DNA of 64,000 nt from Candidatus Aalborgicola danicus (GTDB taxonomy: Bacteria > Pseudomonadota > Gammaproteobacteria > Burkholderiales > Burkholderiaceae_C), in contig JADJBC010000002.1 of the NCBI GenBank assembly GCA_016703945.1, positions 186,001-250,000 of the forward strand, in the 5' to 3' direction. Positions 25,684-34,731 of the stretch are shown in pieces. The notes beneath the pieces were generated by a model that worked only from the letters and a program-made list of their open reading frames with translations, did no database searches and was not told the origin of the DNA. Both the position numbers and the translations under genes were made by a program. Positions within the stretch are counted from its first letter, which is position 1. Each line of letters starts with the position of its first letter.

Positions 25684-26210
25684 AGATTCGCCCAAGTCTC
25701 GACTCCGACCTCCCCGCGATCACCGCCATTTACACCCACCACGTACTGCATGGAACTGGCACCTTTGAGACGACGCCGCCTACTGAGCAGGACATGGCGG
25801 CCCGCCGCGCGGACGTCTTGTCCAAGGGACTTCCCTACCTGGTGATAGAAACTGCGGATGGCGTTTTGGGTTTTGCCTACTGCAATTGGTTCAAGCCCCG
25901 CCCTGCCTACCGTTTTTCCGCCGAAGACTCCATTTACCTGGCCCCGGCCTCCGCTGGCAATGGCCTGGGCCGCCTGCTGCTGGAGGAACTAATGGCGCAG
26001 GCCGAGCGAGCCGGGGTACGTAAATTAATCGCCGTGATTGGGGACTCGGCCAATCTAGGTTCCGTGGGTGTACACAAGGCCTGTGGTTTCCAACCCGTGG
26101 GTGTGCTGGCCAAATGCGGTTGGAAGTTCGAGCGCTGGCTGGACGTCGTGCTGATGGACCGCGTCATAGGCCTGGGCAGCACCCAGGCTCCGGCACAATC
26201 ACAGGCATGA
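25677..26210 (+). CDS. GNAT acetyltransferase, phosphinothricin-acetyltransferase-like
   Basis: 177-residue GNAT enzyme. The fold is clear: IRPSLDSDLPAITAIYTHHV at the start, GTGTFETTPPTEQDM, the acetyl-CoA loop (PASAGNGLGRLLLEEL, an imperfect Q/RxxGxG/A) and SVGVHKACGFQPVGVL. These features fit the PAT/YncA group, which acetylate methionine sulfone, sulfoximine or phosphinothricin. ATGA overlap couples it to the TM2-like gene. Confidence 0.87.
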   Translation: MTKIRPSLDSDLPAITAIYTHHVLHGTGTFETTPPTEQDMAARRADVLSKGLPYLVIETADGVLGFAYCNWFKPRPAYRFSAEDSIYLAPASAGNGLGRLLLEELMAQAERAGVRKLIAVIGDSANLGSVGVHKACGFQPVGVLAKCGWKFERWLDVVLMDRVIGLGSTQAPAQSQA

Positions 26211-26680
26211 AAAACAAAACCCTGGCCACCTGGTTGACCTTTGTCGGAGGTCCCTTCGGGCTACACCGTTTCTACCTCTTTGGTTTAGCCAATCGCCTGG
26301 CTTGGATGCTGCCGATACCCACCATCCTGGGGCTATACGGCGTGCACCGTGCGCGTACCTACGGGCTGGAAGACCCATGGAGTTGGGTGCTCATTCCAAT
26401 GCTGGGCTTCACTATTGCGGGTTGTGCCATTAACGCCTTGGCGTATGGCCTCATGACCACCGATAGATGGAATGAGCGCTTCAACCCAAATTTACCCAAA
26501 GACAGCACGGGTGGACAAACCAACTGGCTTACCGTTGGTGCACTGGCTGCATCTCTTTTGGTCGGCACTACGGTACTGATGGCCAGTCTTGCCTACAGTT
26601 TCCAACACTACTTCGAGTACCAGGTCGAGGAAGCCCGACTGATCTCACAGTCGCCTGAGATCAAAAAAACTGCAGACTGA
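26207..26680 (+). CDS. TM2-domain-like small membrane protein
   Basis: Predicted 157-residue membrane protein with four hydrophobic stretches. The stretch TFVGGPFGLHRFYLFGLAN near the N-terminus resembles the TM2 motif (G-G-x-G-x-H-x-F-Y-L-G). Function unknown. Its start overlaps the acetyltransferase stop as ATGA. Its last 20 bases overlap the convergent pit gene. Confidence 0.72.
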   Translation: MKNKTLATWLTFVGGPFGLHRFYLFGLANRLAWMLPIPTILGLYGVHRARTYGLEDPWSWVLIPMLGFTIAGCAINALAYGLMTTDRWNERFNPNLPKDSTGGQTNWLTVGALAASLLVGTTVLMASLAYSFQHYFEYQVEEARLISQSPEIKKTAD

Positions 26681-27671
26681 GCCAATAAGCTACGGCCGCC
26701 ACAAACGCGCTCGCAGGTATGGTGAAAATCCACGCCCACACGATATTGCCTGCCACCCCCCAACGTACCGCACTGGCACGCTGGGTTGAACCCACACCCA
26801 CAATGGCGCCGGTAATCGTATGGGTTGTCGACACCGGTACACCCAAGGCGGTTGCCAGAAACAGAGTGATTGCACCACCAGTTTCAGCGCAAAATCCACC
26901 AACAGGTTTAAGTTTGGTAATCCGCTGCCCCATGGTCTTCACAATTCGCCAACCGCCAAACATCGTTCCCATGCCGATGGCGGCGTAACAACTGATGATG
27001 ACCCAGGTCGGCGGCGAGGTCGCTCCCGCCGCTGTGTAGCCTGTGGCAATCAGCAGCATCCAGATAATGCCGATCGTTTTCTGCGCGTCATTTCCACCGT
27101 GACCCAGACTATAGGCACCAGCTGAAACCAATTGCAGGCGTCTGAACCACTTGTCGACCTTGGACGGCCGACTGCGCCGGAAGATCCAAGCCACGGCGAC
27201 CATCATTAAGGAGCCCAGCACAAATCCCAAGAATGGAGAGATAAAGATAAATATGACAGTCTTGAATATGCCCGCAGACACCAGGGATCCAGCCCCTGAC
27301 TTTGCAATCACTGCGCCCACAATGCCACCAATCAACGCGTGTGACGAACTGCTGGGAATGCCGTAGTACCACGTGATAACGTTCCATGTGATGGCACCAA
27401 GCAAGGCGCCAAATACGACATGGGTATCAACGACACCCGGTTGCACAATGCCTTTGCCGACGGTCGCCGCAACGCTAAGCTGAAAAATAAAAATGGCAAT
27501 CACATTGAAAAACGCTGCGAAGAGGATCGCCTGACCAGGCTTCAGCACCCCGGTGGACACCACCGTCGCAATGGAGTTCGCCGCATCATGAAATCCGTTC
27601 ATGAAGTCGAACATCAATGCCAATGACACCAACAAAACCACTACCCACAGGGCCGCTTGTACATTTTCCAT
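26661..27671 (-). CDS. pit: Low-affinity inorganic phosphate transporter, Pit family
   Basis: 336-residue inner-membrane phosphate/proton symporter. Both halves carry the family motif: DFMNGFHDAANSIATVVSTG at the start and GHGGNDAQKTIGII in the second half, plus YGIPSSSSHALIGGIVGA and GVPVSTTHTITGAIVG. Start ATG at 27671 places the first helix at once. It follows a DUF47 (PhoU-like) gene by 19 bases on the same strand, the usual pairing. Confidence 0.93.
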   Translation of the reverse strand: MENVQAALWVVVLLVSLALMFDFMNGFHDAANSIATVVSTGVLKPGQAILFAAFFNVIAIFIFQLSVAATVGKGIVQPGVVDTHVVFGALLGAITWNVITWYYGIPSSSSHALIGGIVGAVIAKSGAGSLVSAGIFKTVIFIFISPFLGFVLGSLMMVAVAWIFRRSRPSKVDKWFRRLQLVSAGAYSLGHGGNDAQKTIGIIWMLLIATGYTAAGATSPPTWVIISCYAAIGMGTMFGGWRIVKTMGQRITKLKPVGGFCAETGGAITLFLATALGVPVSTTHTITGAIVGVGSTQRASAVRWGVAGNIVWAWIFTIPASAFVAAVAYWLSLQFF

Positions 27672-27690
27672 CGTCGTGCGCGATTCTGGC

Positions 27691-28338
27691 TCAGGAGTTT
27701 TCGAGGACGATGCCCTCGATGACATTGGCGACGTCTTCGCACTTGTCGGTAATGGTCTCCAGCAATTCGTAGATCGCCTTGAGCTTGATAACTTCGCGCA
27801 CATCCGGCTCTTCACGAAAAAGTTTGCTCATGGCGGTACGCATCACGCGGTCTGCATCTGATTCCAGACGATCAATCTCTTCACAGGTCTTCAACGCCGC
27901 TTCGGCCGTCGATGGTTCGGCAATGTTGCCCAACAGCTTCACCGCATCACGCAAGCGTTCGCAGCACTTCACACTGAGGTCGGTCAGACGGGTAATTTCA
28001 TCCGTCATATGGTGCACGTCATACAGCGCCATAGTTTCAGCCGAATCCTGAATCAAATCCGCCACGTCATCCATGGTGTTGATCAAGGCATGGATCTGCT
28101 CGCGATCTATCGGCGTAATAAAGGTAATGTGCAGCGACTTATTGCACTCGTGGGTCACGCGGTCTGCAGCCCGTTCGGCGTCATCCACCTCTTGGTTGTA
28201 CTTGGCTCGCAATGCCAGGTCACCGTAATTGGCGACCAGTTTTGAAAAGGCCTGCGCAGCTTCAACGATGCGATCCGCATGCTCATTGAACATCTCAAAG
28301 AAATTGCCTTCACGCGGCAGCAGCTTTCCAAATAGCAT
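27691..28338 (-). CDS. DUF47 (PhoU-like) phosphate transport regulator
   Basis: 215-residue cytosolic all-helical protein, beginning MLFGKLLPREGNFFEMFNEHADRI, typical of the TIGR00153/DUF47 group. Metal-coordinating E/DxxxD patterns appear in DDAERAADRVTHEC and CEEIDRLESDADRVM. Partners of Pit transporters thought to restrain uptake. Upstream of pit with a 19-base gap; ATG at 28338 fits the family start. Confidence 0.9.
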   Translation of the reverse strand: MLFGKLLPREGNFFEMFNEHADRIVEAAQAFSKLVANYGDLALRAKYNQEVDDAERAADRVTHECNKSLHITFITPIDREQIHALINTMDDVADLIQDSAETMALYDVHHMTDEITRLTDLSVKCCERLRDAVKLLGNIAEPSTAEAALKTCEEIDRLESDADRVMRTAMSKLFREEPDVREVIKLKAIYELLETITDKCEDVANVIEGIVLENS

Positions 28339-28424
28339 CACGGCTCCTTCACCCAACAGCAAACTTCTTGACGTTTTCAAGACGGCAAAGTTTAACCGCA
28401 CCAACCAAAAGGACTTTGTGTTGG

Positions 28425-28802
28425 CTAGCCCGAGCGAAAAATGAAGTAAACCGCACCTACCATGCACAAGCCGGCCCAAATGAAGTCCCACTTGAATGGC
28501 TCGCCCATGTATGCCGTTGCAAACGGCACAAAGACGGAAAGGGTTATGACCTCTTGCACGATCTTGAGCTGGGCCAAGGTAAATCCAGCCTGCTGGAATC
28601 CGATGCGATTGGCGGGCACCTGCAACAGGTATTCAAACAGCGCGATACCCCAGCTTGCCAACGCGGCTAAGTACCAGGGTGCCGTTGCCATATTCTTCAG
28701 ATGCCCATACCAGGCGAAGGTCATGAAGACGTTGCTGGCGATTAGCAGCAAAATCGTTTGCGCAGACAAGGGGATGGTGTTGAGGAACTGCATGTCGCGC
28801 AT
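28425..28802 (-). CDS. DUF486 small multidrug-resistance-like membrane protein
   Basis: Predicted 125-residue protein with four hydrophobic helices. NVFMTFAWYGHLKN, SWGIALFEYLLQVPANRIG and LKIVQEVITLSVFVPFA match the DUF486 family of the drug/metabolite transporter clan. No substrate is known. An internal ATG three codons in (28793) may be the real start. No gene lies between it and acnB; two hairpin elements do. Confidence 0.83.
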   Translation of the reverse strand: MRDMQFLNTIPLSAQTILLLIASNVFMTFAWYGHLKNMATAPWYLAALASWGIALFEYLLQVPANRIGFQQAGFTLAQLKIVQEVITLSVFVPFATAYMGEPFKWDFIWAGLCMVGAVYFIFRSG

Positions 28803-28859
28803 TATCTCGGTCTGTCTTCCAACGTGCGCACAGGACGCCGCCGCTTGGCTCTCGCTCCA

Positions 28860-28945
28860 GACCAGCGGGATCAGGCTTTTTGCTCCGTGCCCCCCGGGCT
28901 ACGCCCTCCTCCTTTACCTGCGCAAAATGCCTGATCACACTGGTC
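28860..28945 (-). repeat. Nested hairpin element, copy A
   Basis: Outer 24-nt arms at 28860-28883 and 28922-28945 pair at 21 of 24 positions. The core read on the minus strand has TGCGCAGGTAAAGGAGGAG, an inner stem GGGC/GCCC, and GGGGGGCACGGAGCA. Core is conserved with copies B and C, stems are not. Confidence 0.8.
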
Positions 28946-28978
28946 TTCCGAGGTCTATGCACACCAATAGTCCAGCTT

Positions 28979-29062
28979 CAGGGCGGGCCTGGCTCTTTTG
29001 CGCAGGTAAAGGAGGAGCCCGAAGAGCGGGGGACACGAAGCAAAACAGCCAGGCCCGCCCTG
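28979..29062 (+). repeat. Nested hairpin element, copy B
   Basis: Outer 23-nt arms at 28979-29001 and 29040-29062 pair at 22 of 23 positions. The core has TGCGCAGGTAAAGGAGGAG, an inner stem CCCG/CGGG and GGGGGACACGAAGCA. It stands head to head with copy A, 33 bases away. Together the two fill most of the 352-base gap between the DUF486 gene and acnB, where I see no gene. Confidence 0.82.
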
Positions 29063-29094
29063 TTGCGTGCAATAACAAGCGCAACTAAGCCCAC

Positions 29095-29127
29095 AAAACA
29101 AAAAAACCCGCGACTCCCGCCGCAGGG
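29095..29127 (-). terminator. Intrinsic terminator after acnB
   Basis: Minus strand CCCTGCG/CGCGGG stem (one bulged T) followed by a T-rich tract, 28 bases past the acnB stop. Confidence 0.7.
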
Positions 29128-29154
29128 CTCTTGATAGGCACTCAGACGGCTAGC

Positions 29155-31752
29155 TTATGCAGCCACACCGTCTTTCACCGTTGCAGCGGACGCCGTGTAA
29201 TCCTCAATCTTGTCAAAGTTCAAATACTGGTACACCTTGTCGCTGGCGGCAGTCAACACACCCATATCGGCCAGGTACTCTTCCTTGGTCGGAATACGAC
29301 CCAGCTTGGAGCAGATGGCAGCCAGCTCGGCCGACCCCAGGTACACATTGCTGTTTTTGCCCAGGCGGTTGGGGAAATTGCGGGTGGAGGTGGAGAACAC
29401 GGTAGCGCCCTCCTTCACCTGCGCCTGGTTACCCATACACAGGCTACAGCCCGGCATTTCCATACGGGCACCGGCGCTGCCCAGCACACCGTAGTGGCCT
29501 TCGTCGCTCAGTTGTTTGGCATCCATCTTGGTCGGTGGGGCGACCCACAGCTTGACCGGGATATCGCGCTTGTTTTCCAGCAGCTTGGACGCCGCGCGGA
29601 AGTGACCAATATTGGTCATGCAGGAGCCAATGAACACCTCGTCGATCTTGGCACCGGCGACGTCAGCCAATGTCTTGACATCATCTGGATCGTTGGGGCA
29701 GGCCACGATGGGTTCGTGGATATCGGCCAGGTCAATCTCGATGACGGCAGCGTAGTCCGCATCCGCGTCGCCCTTGAGCAACTCGGGGTTCTTCAACCAG
29801 GCGTCTTGCGCGGCAATCCGGCGGGCCAGTGTGCGGGCATCGGAATAACCGTTGGCAATCATCCACTTCATCATGGTGATGTTGCTGTTGACGTACTCGA
29901 TGATCGGCTCTTTGTTCAGGTGCACGGTGCAACCCGCAGCAGAGCGCTCGGCCGACGCATCGGACAACTCAAACGCCTGCTCCACTTTCAGGTCTGGCAG
30001 ACCTTCGATTTCGAGAATGCGGCCCGAGAAGATGTTCTTCTTGCCTTTCTTCTCCACCGTCAGCAGGCCGGCCTTGATGGCGTACAGGGGAATGGCGTTC
30101 ACCAGGTCACGCAGCGTGACACCGTTTTGCATCTTGCCTTTGAAACGCACCAAAACCGACTCTGGCATGTCCAGGGGCATCACACCCGTAGCAGCCGCAA
30201 ACGCCACCAGGCCGGAGCCCGCAGGGAAGCTGATACCAATGGGGAAACGCGTATGGCTGTCACCACCGGTGCCCACGGTGTCAGGCAGCAGCAGGCGGTT
30301 GAGCCAAGAGTGGATTACGCCGTCGCCAGGACGCAGCGAGATACCGCCGCGGGTGCTGATGAAATCAGGCAACTCGTGGTGCATCTTCACGTCCAAGGGC
30401 TTAGGGTACGCTGCCGTGTGGCAGAAGGACTGCATGACCAAATCGGCGCTAAAGCCCAGGCAAGCCAGATCTTTCAGTTCGTCGCGGGTCATGGGGCCGG
30501 TGGTGTCTTGTGAGCCAACGGAAGTCATCTTGGGCTCGCAGTAGGTACCGGGGCGCACGCCCTGGCCTTCTGGCAGACCGCAGGCACGGCCCACCATCTT
30601 CTGCGCCAGGCTGAAACCCTTCTTGGTGTCCACCGGGTCTTGTGGCAGACGGAACAGGGTGGATGGCTTGAGGCCCAGGGCTTCGCGGGCCTTGGCGGTC
30701 AAACCACGGCCAATGATCAGGGGAATACGGCCACCGGCGCGCACTTCGTCAAACAGCACATCGCTCTTGACCTGGAAGGATGCGATTTCCTTGCCGTCCT
30801 TGAAGGCCTTGCCGTCATAGGGACGCAGCTCAACCACGTCACCCATATTCATGGAATTGACATCCAGCTCAATAGGCAAAGCGCCAGCATCTTCCATGGT
30901 GTTGTAGAAGATGGGGGCAATCTTGGTGCCCAGGCAGACGCCACCAAAACGCTTGTTCGGCACATAGGGGATGTCTTCACCAGTGAACCACAACACGGAG
31001 TTGGTGGCAGATTTGCGGGAAGAGCCAGTGCCCACCACGTCACCCACATAAGCCACCAGGTTGCCACGCGCGCGCAGGTCTTCGATGAACTTGATAGGGC
31101 CGCGTTTGCCGTCTTCTTCCGGCGTGATGCCGTCGCGCTTGTTCTTCAACATAGCCAAGGCGTGCAGCGGGATGTCGGGGCGGCTCCAGGCATCGGGCGC
31201 GGGCGACAGGTCGTCGGTATTGGTCTCGCCGGTCACCTTGAGGATGGTTACGGTGATGGACTGGGGTACTTCGGGGCGGCTGGTGAACCACTCGGCATCG
31301 GCCCAGCTTTGCAAAACCGCCTTGGCAAAGGTGTTGCCTTTGTCGGCCTTTTCCTTGACGTCATGGAACTGGTCGAACATCAGCAGGGTTTTCTTCAGGC
31401 CTTCAGCGGCCTCAGAAGCCACCGCCGCGTCGTCCAGCAAGTCAACCATTGGGCTAATGTTGTAGCCACCCAGCATGGTGCCCAGCAACTCGGTCGCGCG
31501 GGCGCGGGAGATCAGGGCACACTTTTCAGTGCCGTGGGCCACAGCGGCCAAGTAGCTGGCCTTGACCTTGGCGGCATCATCCACACCGGCGGGCACGCGG
31601 TGGGTGATCAGGTCCACCAGAAAGGCTTCTTCACCTGCGGGTGGCGCCTTCAACAGTTCAATCAGTTCACCCGTTTGCTTGGCCGACAAAGGCAGCGGCG
31701 GGATACCCAGGGCGGCACGTTCTGCCACATGATCACGGTAGGCTTTCAACAT
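29155..31752 (-). CDS. acnB: Aconitate hydratase B
   Basis: 865-residue TCA-cycle enzyme that converts citrate to isocitrate through cis-aconitate with a 4Fe-4S cluster. The N-terminal HEAT-like and swivel domains of type B come first; the cluster cysteines are in VFIGSCMTNIGHFR and PGCSLCMGNQAQ near the C-terminus. GTGGDSHTRFPIGIS and DGVIHSWLNRLLLPD are family stretches. Length equals E. coli AcnB. The gene shares strand with the hypothetical and CitE-like genes before it, suggesting mdh-citE-hypothetical-acnB as one unit. Confidence 0.97.
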   Translation of the reverse strand: MLKAYRDHVAERAALGIPPLPLSAKQTGELIELLKAPPAGEEAFLVDLITHRVPAGVDDAAKVKASYLAAVAHGTEKCALISRARATELLGTMLGGYNISPMVDLLDDAAVASEAAEGLKKTLLMFDQFHDVKEKADKGNTFAKAVLQSWADAEWFTSRPEVPQSITVTILKVTGETNTDDLSPAPDAWSRPDIPLHALAMLKNKRDGITPEEDGKRGPIKFIEDLRARGNLVAYVGDVVGTGSSRKSATNSVLWFTGEDIPYVPNKRFGGVCLGTKIAPIFYNTMEDAGALPIELDVNSMNMGDVVELRPYDGKAFKDGKEIASFQVKSDVLFDEVRAGGRIPLIIGRGLTAKAREALGLKPSTLFRLPQDPVDTKKGFSLAQKMVGRACGLPEGQGVRPGTYCEPKMTSVGSQDTTGPMTRDELKDLACLGFSADLVMQSFCHTAAYPKPLDVKMHHELPDFISTRGGISLRPGDGVIHSWLNRLLLPDTVGTGGDSHTRFPIGISFPAGSGLVAFAAATGVMPLDMPESVLVRFKGKMQNGVTLRDLVNAIPLYAIKAGLLTVEKKGKKNIFSGRILEIEGLPDLKVEQAFELSDASAERSAAGCTVHLNKEPIIEYVNSNITMMKWMIANGYSDARTLARRIAAQDAWLKNPELLKGDADADYAAVIEIDLADIHEPIVACPNDPDDVKTLADVAGAKIDEVFIGSCMTNIGHFRAASKLLENKRDIPVKLWVAPPTKMDAKQLSDEGHYGVLGSAGARMEMPGCSLCMGNQAQVKEGATVFSTSTRNFPNRLGKNSNVYLGSAELAAICSKLGRIPTKEEYLADMGVLTAASDKVYQYLNFDKIEDYTASAATVKDGVAA

Positions 31753-31790
31753 CGTATTTACTCCTTCTTATGCAACACAAATTACTCACC

Positions 31791-31832
31791 AGCCCCCGTC
31801 AAATGGGACTGGACTGCTATCTATTTTGATTT
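31791..31832 (-). repeat. 42-bp dispersed repeat, copy 6
   Basis: Tail ends TTTGACGGGGGCT; the head is degraded (AAATCAAAATAGATAGC). It supplies the stop codon TAG and last codons of the hypothetical gene at 31821-32435. Confidence 0.55.
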
Positions 31833-32435
31833 CAGCTTCGATTTAGCCTTGGGCTTGGGTTCGGGGTTCGGCACCAACTCCTGCACCGCGCCACCCGCAC
31901 CAATCGGCACAAGGGCGTCCTTGGGTGCATCCAGTAGACCCGGCTGGGGATTACGCTCCAAAGCCTGGGCCACCAATAGCTGGTCCGGATTCATACACTC
32001 GTCAGCCATGCGCTTGCCTTCTTTTTGGTTCATCAGCATGGACTTGTTACCCAGCTGCAGCCACACGGCACCACTGGACTCTTCTTCCAGGCGCACGGCG
32101 CCGGTGCTGGTCACCACGGGCTCCATGACATGGCGCTTGTTCCCAATTTCCAGAAAAAATCGTCCAGGCGATTGGGCGTCTGGCGACATCGTCACCACCA
32201 CAGCCATTTCACAATTGATTTTGCCAATCAGAACCTTGTCGGCAATGATGAGCTGCTCAGGCGACAGCACAACGGACGCCAGGGGTTGATGCTGGACTGG
32301 GGCATGCATCGCTACCTTGATAGCAGCTGGCTTGGTCTTGGCTGCCGGTTTTGCGGTTTCACTTCTTACAACTTCAGTCGCGTACGCGGTGGCCGCCAAC
32401 GTCAACAACACACCCGAAAACAATTGTTTGATCAT
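31821..32435 (-). CDS. Uncharacterised exported protein
   Basis: Predicted 204-residue periplasmic protein: signal peptide 1-20 (LLTLAATAYATE), an alanine/lysine/proline linker, a domain of about 100 residues (VVLSPEQLIIADKVLIGKINCEM, FFLEIGNKRHVMEPVVTSTGAVRLEEE), and a lysine/proline-rich tail (PEPKPKAKSKLKSK). I do not recognise a named domain. It lies between the CitE-like lyase and acnB in the TCA block. Its stop codon is inside a 42-bp repeat, so the tail may have been extended or cut when the repeat arrived. Confidence 0.72.
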   Translation of the reverse strand: MIKQLFSGVLLTLAATAYATEVVRSETAKPAAKTKPAAIKVAMHAPVQHQPLASVVLSPEQLIIADKVLIGKINCEMAVVVTMSPDAQSPGRFFLEIGNKRHVMEPVVTSTGAVRLEEESSGAVWLQLGNKSMLMNQKEGKRMADECMNPDQLLVAQALERNPQPGLLDAPKDALVPIGAGGAVQELVPNPEPKPKAKSKLKSK

Positions 32436-32447
32436 GGAAAAACTCGC

Positions 32448-33500
32448 TTAATGGGTCCGGGATGAAAAATACACACGAATAGCCTCTGGAAGTGGGCAAC
32501 CCGTTCGGTTTGCACGCTCCAGCACTTGCCAAAAATACCGAAAGCTGGCCCGATCATGCAATATGCCTCCGACCGATATGGGGGCCCATTCTGCAAGACT
32601 GGCCAGCTCAATAACGCGTGCGGCCAAGTCGATGTCTTCAGTTGCCGGCGTAAAAGCTCGCAAAATCGGGCGGATTTGAGATGGGTGAATGCTCCACATC
32701 CGGGTATAACCAAACGACGCAGCAGCTATCTGTGCTGAGCGCTCAATAACACCCACATCGTTCAATTCCGTGACCACACAATGGGAAGGCACCTTGCCTG
32801 CCGCATGGCAGGCGCTTGCGATGTCCAACTTGGCCCGAACGACCAGTGGGTGGTGAAACTGGTCCAACGTGGTTCCATCGTCTGTAGCGCGCACGCCCAT
32901 GGCGGTGTGGGGAATGGCGCCCGCGTGGGCCGACACAAAGTCCATCAGGCCAAAACTGATGGACTGCACCCGAGGGTGGGCGGCAATCTCAAAGGCACGG
33001 TGGGCCGCTGCGGGGGACTCAATCAATACATGCAGGGGCAAGCTGTCGACCCGCTGCTCGGGGTTCACGGCGGCGTCGATGGCTGCAACGGCGTTTTGCA
33101 CGTCGGCCAGCGACTCCACCTTTGGAACCATGATGTAACTCAGGAATTGGGCTGCACCGCCCACAACAATGTCGACATCGGCCGCAAAGGCCGGGTGGTC
33201 CACCGCGTGCAGGCGTGCGCCTACCCGGCGGCTCAACCCGTTTGCTATTAAATCAGGAGCGGTATGTGCAGCATTGGCGAGGGCTACAACCATATATGCC
33301 TGATCTCTTTCGCCGCCAACCGGGGCTCCATCTTCACAGTCCAGTGTCACGTCAAACACACAGACGCCGAACTCCTGGGTCATGTCTGCCTGCAACTGCA
33401 GGCTTTTGACCATCCGCGCCTCGACACCGCTGTAATGGTCGCAGACAGGTAACAAACCTGTTGCGCCCTGGGCGCCTATGAGTACGTCGCGCGGATGCAT
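32448..33500 (-). CDS. CitE/HpcH-aldolase-family CoA lyase-like enzyme
   Basis: 350-residue TIM-barrel enzyme related to citrate lyase beta subunit and L-malyl-CoA lyase. The glutamate/aspartate metal site appears in FDVTLDCEDGAPVGG and PLHVLIESPAAAHRAFEI; MVPKVESLADVQ and MWSIHPSQIRPIL are family motifs. No citrate lyase alpha or gamma genes accompany it, so it is a stand-alone CitE-like protein, perhaps acting on citramalyl-, malyl- or a related CoA ester. It sits between mdh and acnB. Residues of about 72-86 (VALANAAHTAPDLIA) are encoded by the antisense reading of a 42-bp repeat. Confidence 0.87.
   Translation of the reverse strand: MHPRDVLIGAQGATGLLPVCDHYSGVEARMVKSLQLQADMTQEFGVCVFDVTLDCEDGAPVGGERDQAYMVVALANAAHTAPDLIANGLSRRVGARLHAVDHPAFAADVDIVVGGAAQFLSYIMVPKVESLADVQNAVAAIDAAVNPEQRVDSLPLHVLIESPAAAHRAFEIAAHPRVQSISFGLMDFVSAHAGAIPHTAMGVRATDDGTTLDQFHHPLVVRAKLDIASACHAAGKVPSHCVVTELNDVGVIERSAQIAAASFGYTRMWSIHPSQIRPILRAFTPATEDIDLAARVIELASLAEWAPISVGGILHDRASFRYFWQVLERANRTGCPLPEAIRVYFSSRTH
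33244..33285 (+). repeat. 42-bp dispersed repeat, copy 7 (inside the CitE-like gene)
   Basis: Head GCTATTAAATCAGGAGC and tail ending GGCGAGGGCT, antisense to the gene. The frame is kept. Confidence 0.72.
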
Positions 33501-33547
33501 TTACACATGCCCTTAAACGCGCACGGCACAATCGCGTGCCACCGCAG

Positions 33548-33614
33548 AACCGGCTTTGCCGGGCTGCTGGTGGCGCCCCCTTGAGGGGGAGGCGCCGCAG
33601 GCGCTTCGGGGGTG
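33548..33614. repeat. GC-rich palindromic intergenic repeat
   Basis: Between mdh and the CitE-like gene, the motif GCGCCCCCTTGAGGGGGAGGC followed by GCGCCGCAGGCGCTTC forms stacked hairpins. It has no T tract. I associate it with dispersed intergenic palindromes of Comamonadaceae. Confidence 0.55.
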
Positions 33615-33621
33615 GGTCATT

Positions 33622-34608
33622 TCACAGCAGGTGGGCGACGCCGGCTTGCTCGTCTTGCAGTTCTTTCAGTGTGACGTTGATGCGCTCTTGCGAGAACGCA
33701 TCCACTTCCAGGCCTTCGACAACCTTGTATTCGCCACCTTCGCAGGTCACGGCAAAGCCGAACATGGTGTCTTTGGGGATGCCGTACTGGCCATCCGACG
33801 GAATACCCATGGTGACCCACTTGCCATTGGTGCCCAGTGCCCAGTCGCGCATGTGGTCAATCGCAGCATTGGCAGCAGAAGCTGCAGAAGACACGCCACG
33901 CGCTGCAATGATGGCCGCGCCGCGCTTGCCAACGGTGGGCAGGAAGGTGTTGGCATTCCATTCCTGATCATTGATCATGGCCTTCACGCTTTCACCGCTG
34001 ATGGTGGCGAAACGGTAATCGGCGTACATGGTGGGTGAATGGTTGCCCCAGACGGTCATTTTTTCGATGTCGGCTACGGCCTTGCCGGTCTTGGCGGCGA
34101 TCTGGCTCAATGCACGGTTGTGATCCAGGCGCAACATGGCGGTGAAGTTCTTGCGTGGCAGGTCCGGCGCGCTTTTCATGGCGATATAGGCGTTGGTGTT
34201 AGCAGGGTTGCCAACCACCAGCACCCGCACGTCGCGGCTGGCCACAGCGTTCAGAGCCTTACCCTGCGCCGTAAAGATTTCGGCATTGACGGCCAACAGT
34301 TCAGCACGCTCCATACCGGGACCACGGGGGCGCGAACCGATCAGCAAGGCGTAATCAACGTCTTTGAAAGCCGTCATAGGGTCGCTATGGGCTTCCATGC
34401 CCACCAGCAGCGGGAACGCACAGTCTTGCAACTCCATCATCACGCCTTGCAGGGCTTGCTGCGCCTTTTCAACCGGCACTTCCAAGAGGCTCAGTACCAC
34501 GGGTTGGTCTTTACCCAACATTTCGCCAGAGGCGATGCGAAACAGAATGGCGTATCCAATTTGACCGGCTGCTCCGGTGACGGCAACGCGAACGGGTTTT
34601 TTGCTCAT
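33622..34608 (-). CDS. mdh: Malate dehydrogenase
   Basis: 328-residue NAD-dependent dehydrogenase converting malate to oxaloacetate. VAVTGAAGQIGYAILFRI is the cofactor site (GxxGxxG), IGSRPRGPGMERAELL the mobile loop with substrate arginines, and VWGNHSPTMYAD holds the catalytic histidine. It is the LDH-like/MDH type found in betaproteobacteria. ATG at 34608 is the family start. Transcribed away from the GntR gene, with a palindromic operator candidate between them. Confidence 0.96.
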   Translation of the reverse strand: MSKKPVRVAVTGAAGQIGYAILFRIASGEMLGKDQPVVLSLLEVPVEKAQQALQGVMMELQDCAFPLLVGMEAHSDPMTAFKDVDYALLIGSRPRGPGMERAELLAVNAEIFTAQGKALNAVASRDVRVLVVGNPANTNAYIAMKSAPDLPRKNFTAMLRLDHNRALSQIAAKTGKAVADIEKMTVWGNHSPTMYADYRFATISGESVKAMINDQEWNANTFLPTVGKRGAAIIAARGVSSAASAANAAIDHMRDWALGTNGKWVTMGIPSDGQYGIPKDTMFGFAVTCEGGEYKVVEGLEVDAFSQERINVTLKELQDEQAGVAHLL

Positions 34609-34731
34609 GGTGATAACTCCAGGAAGTGTTGTGAAAACGGCGACTGTCCGGGGACCCAAGCAAAAGACTGAATCCTTCAGAATGTCTCAGAGTTTACCCT
34701 TGAAATAGTCGCAAAGTCAATTTGTCTTATG

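Noticed and set aside
29131..30513. Plus-strand frame opposite the acnB 3' half
   Set aside because: Antisense shadow; aconitase motifs are all on the other strand.
30640..32289. Long plus-strand frame opposite acnB
   Set aside because: A shadow of acnB codon bias; no family resemblance or ribosome site.
32300..32345. Possible further copy of the 42-bp repeat (GATAGC within the exported protein gene)
   Set aside because: Only the six-base head matches; the tail does not end in GRGGGCT.
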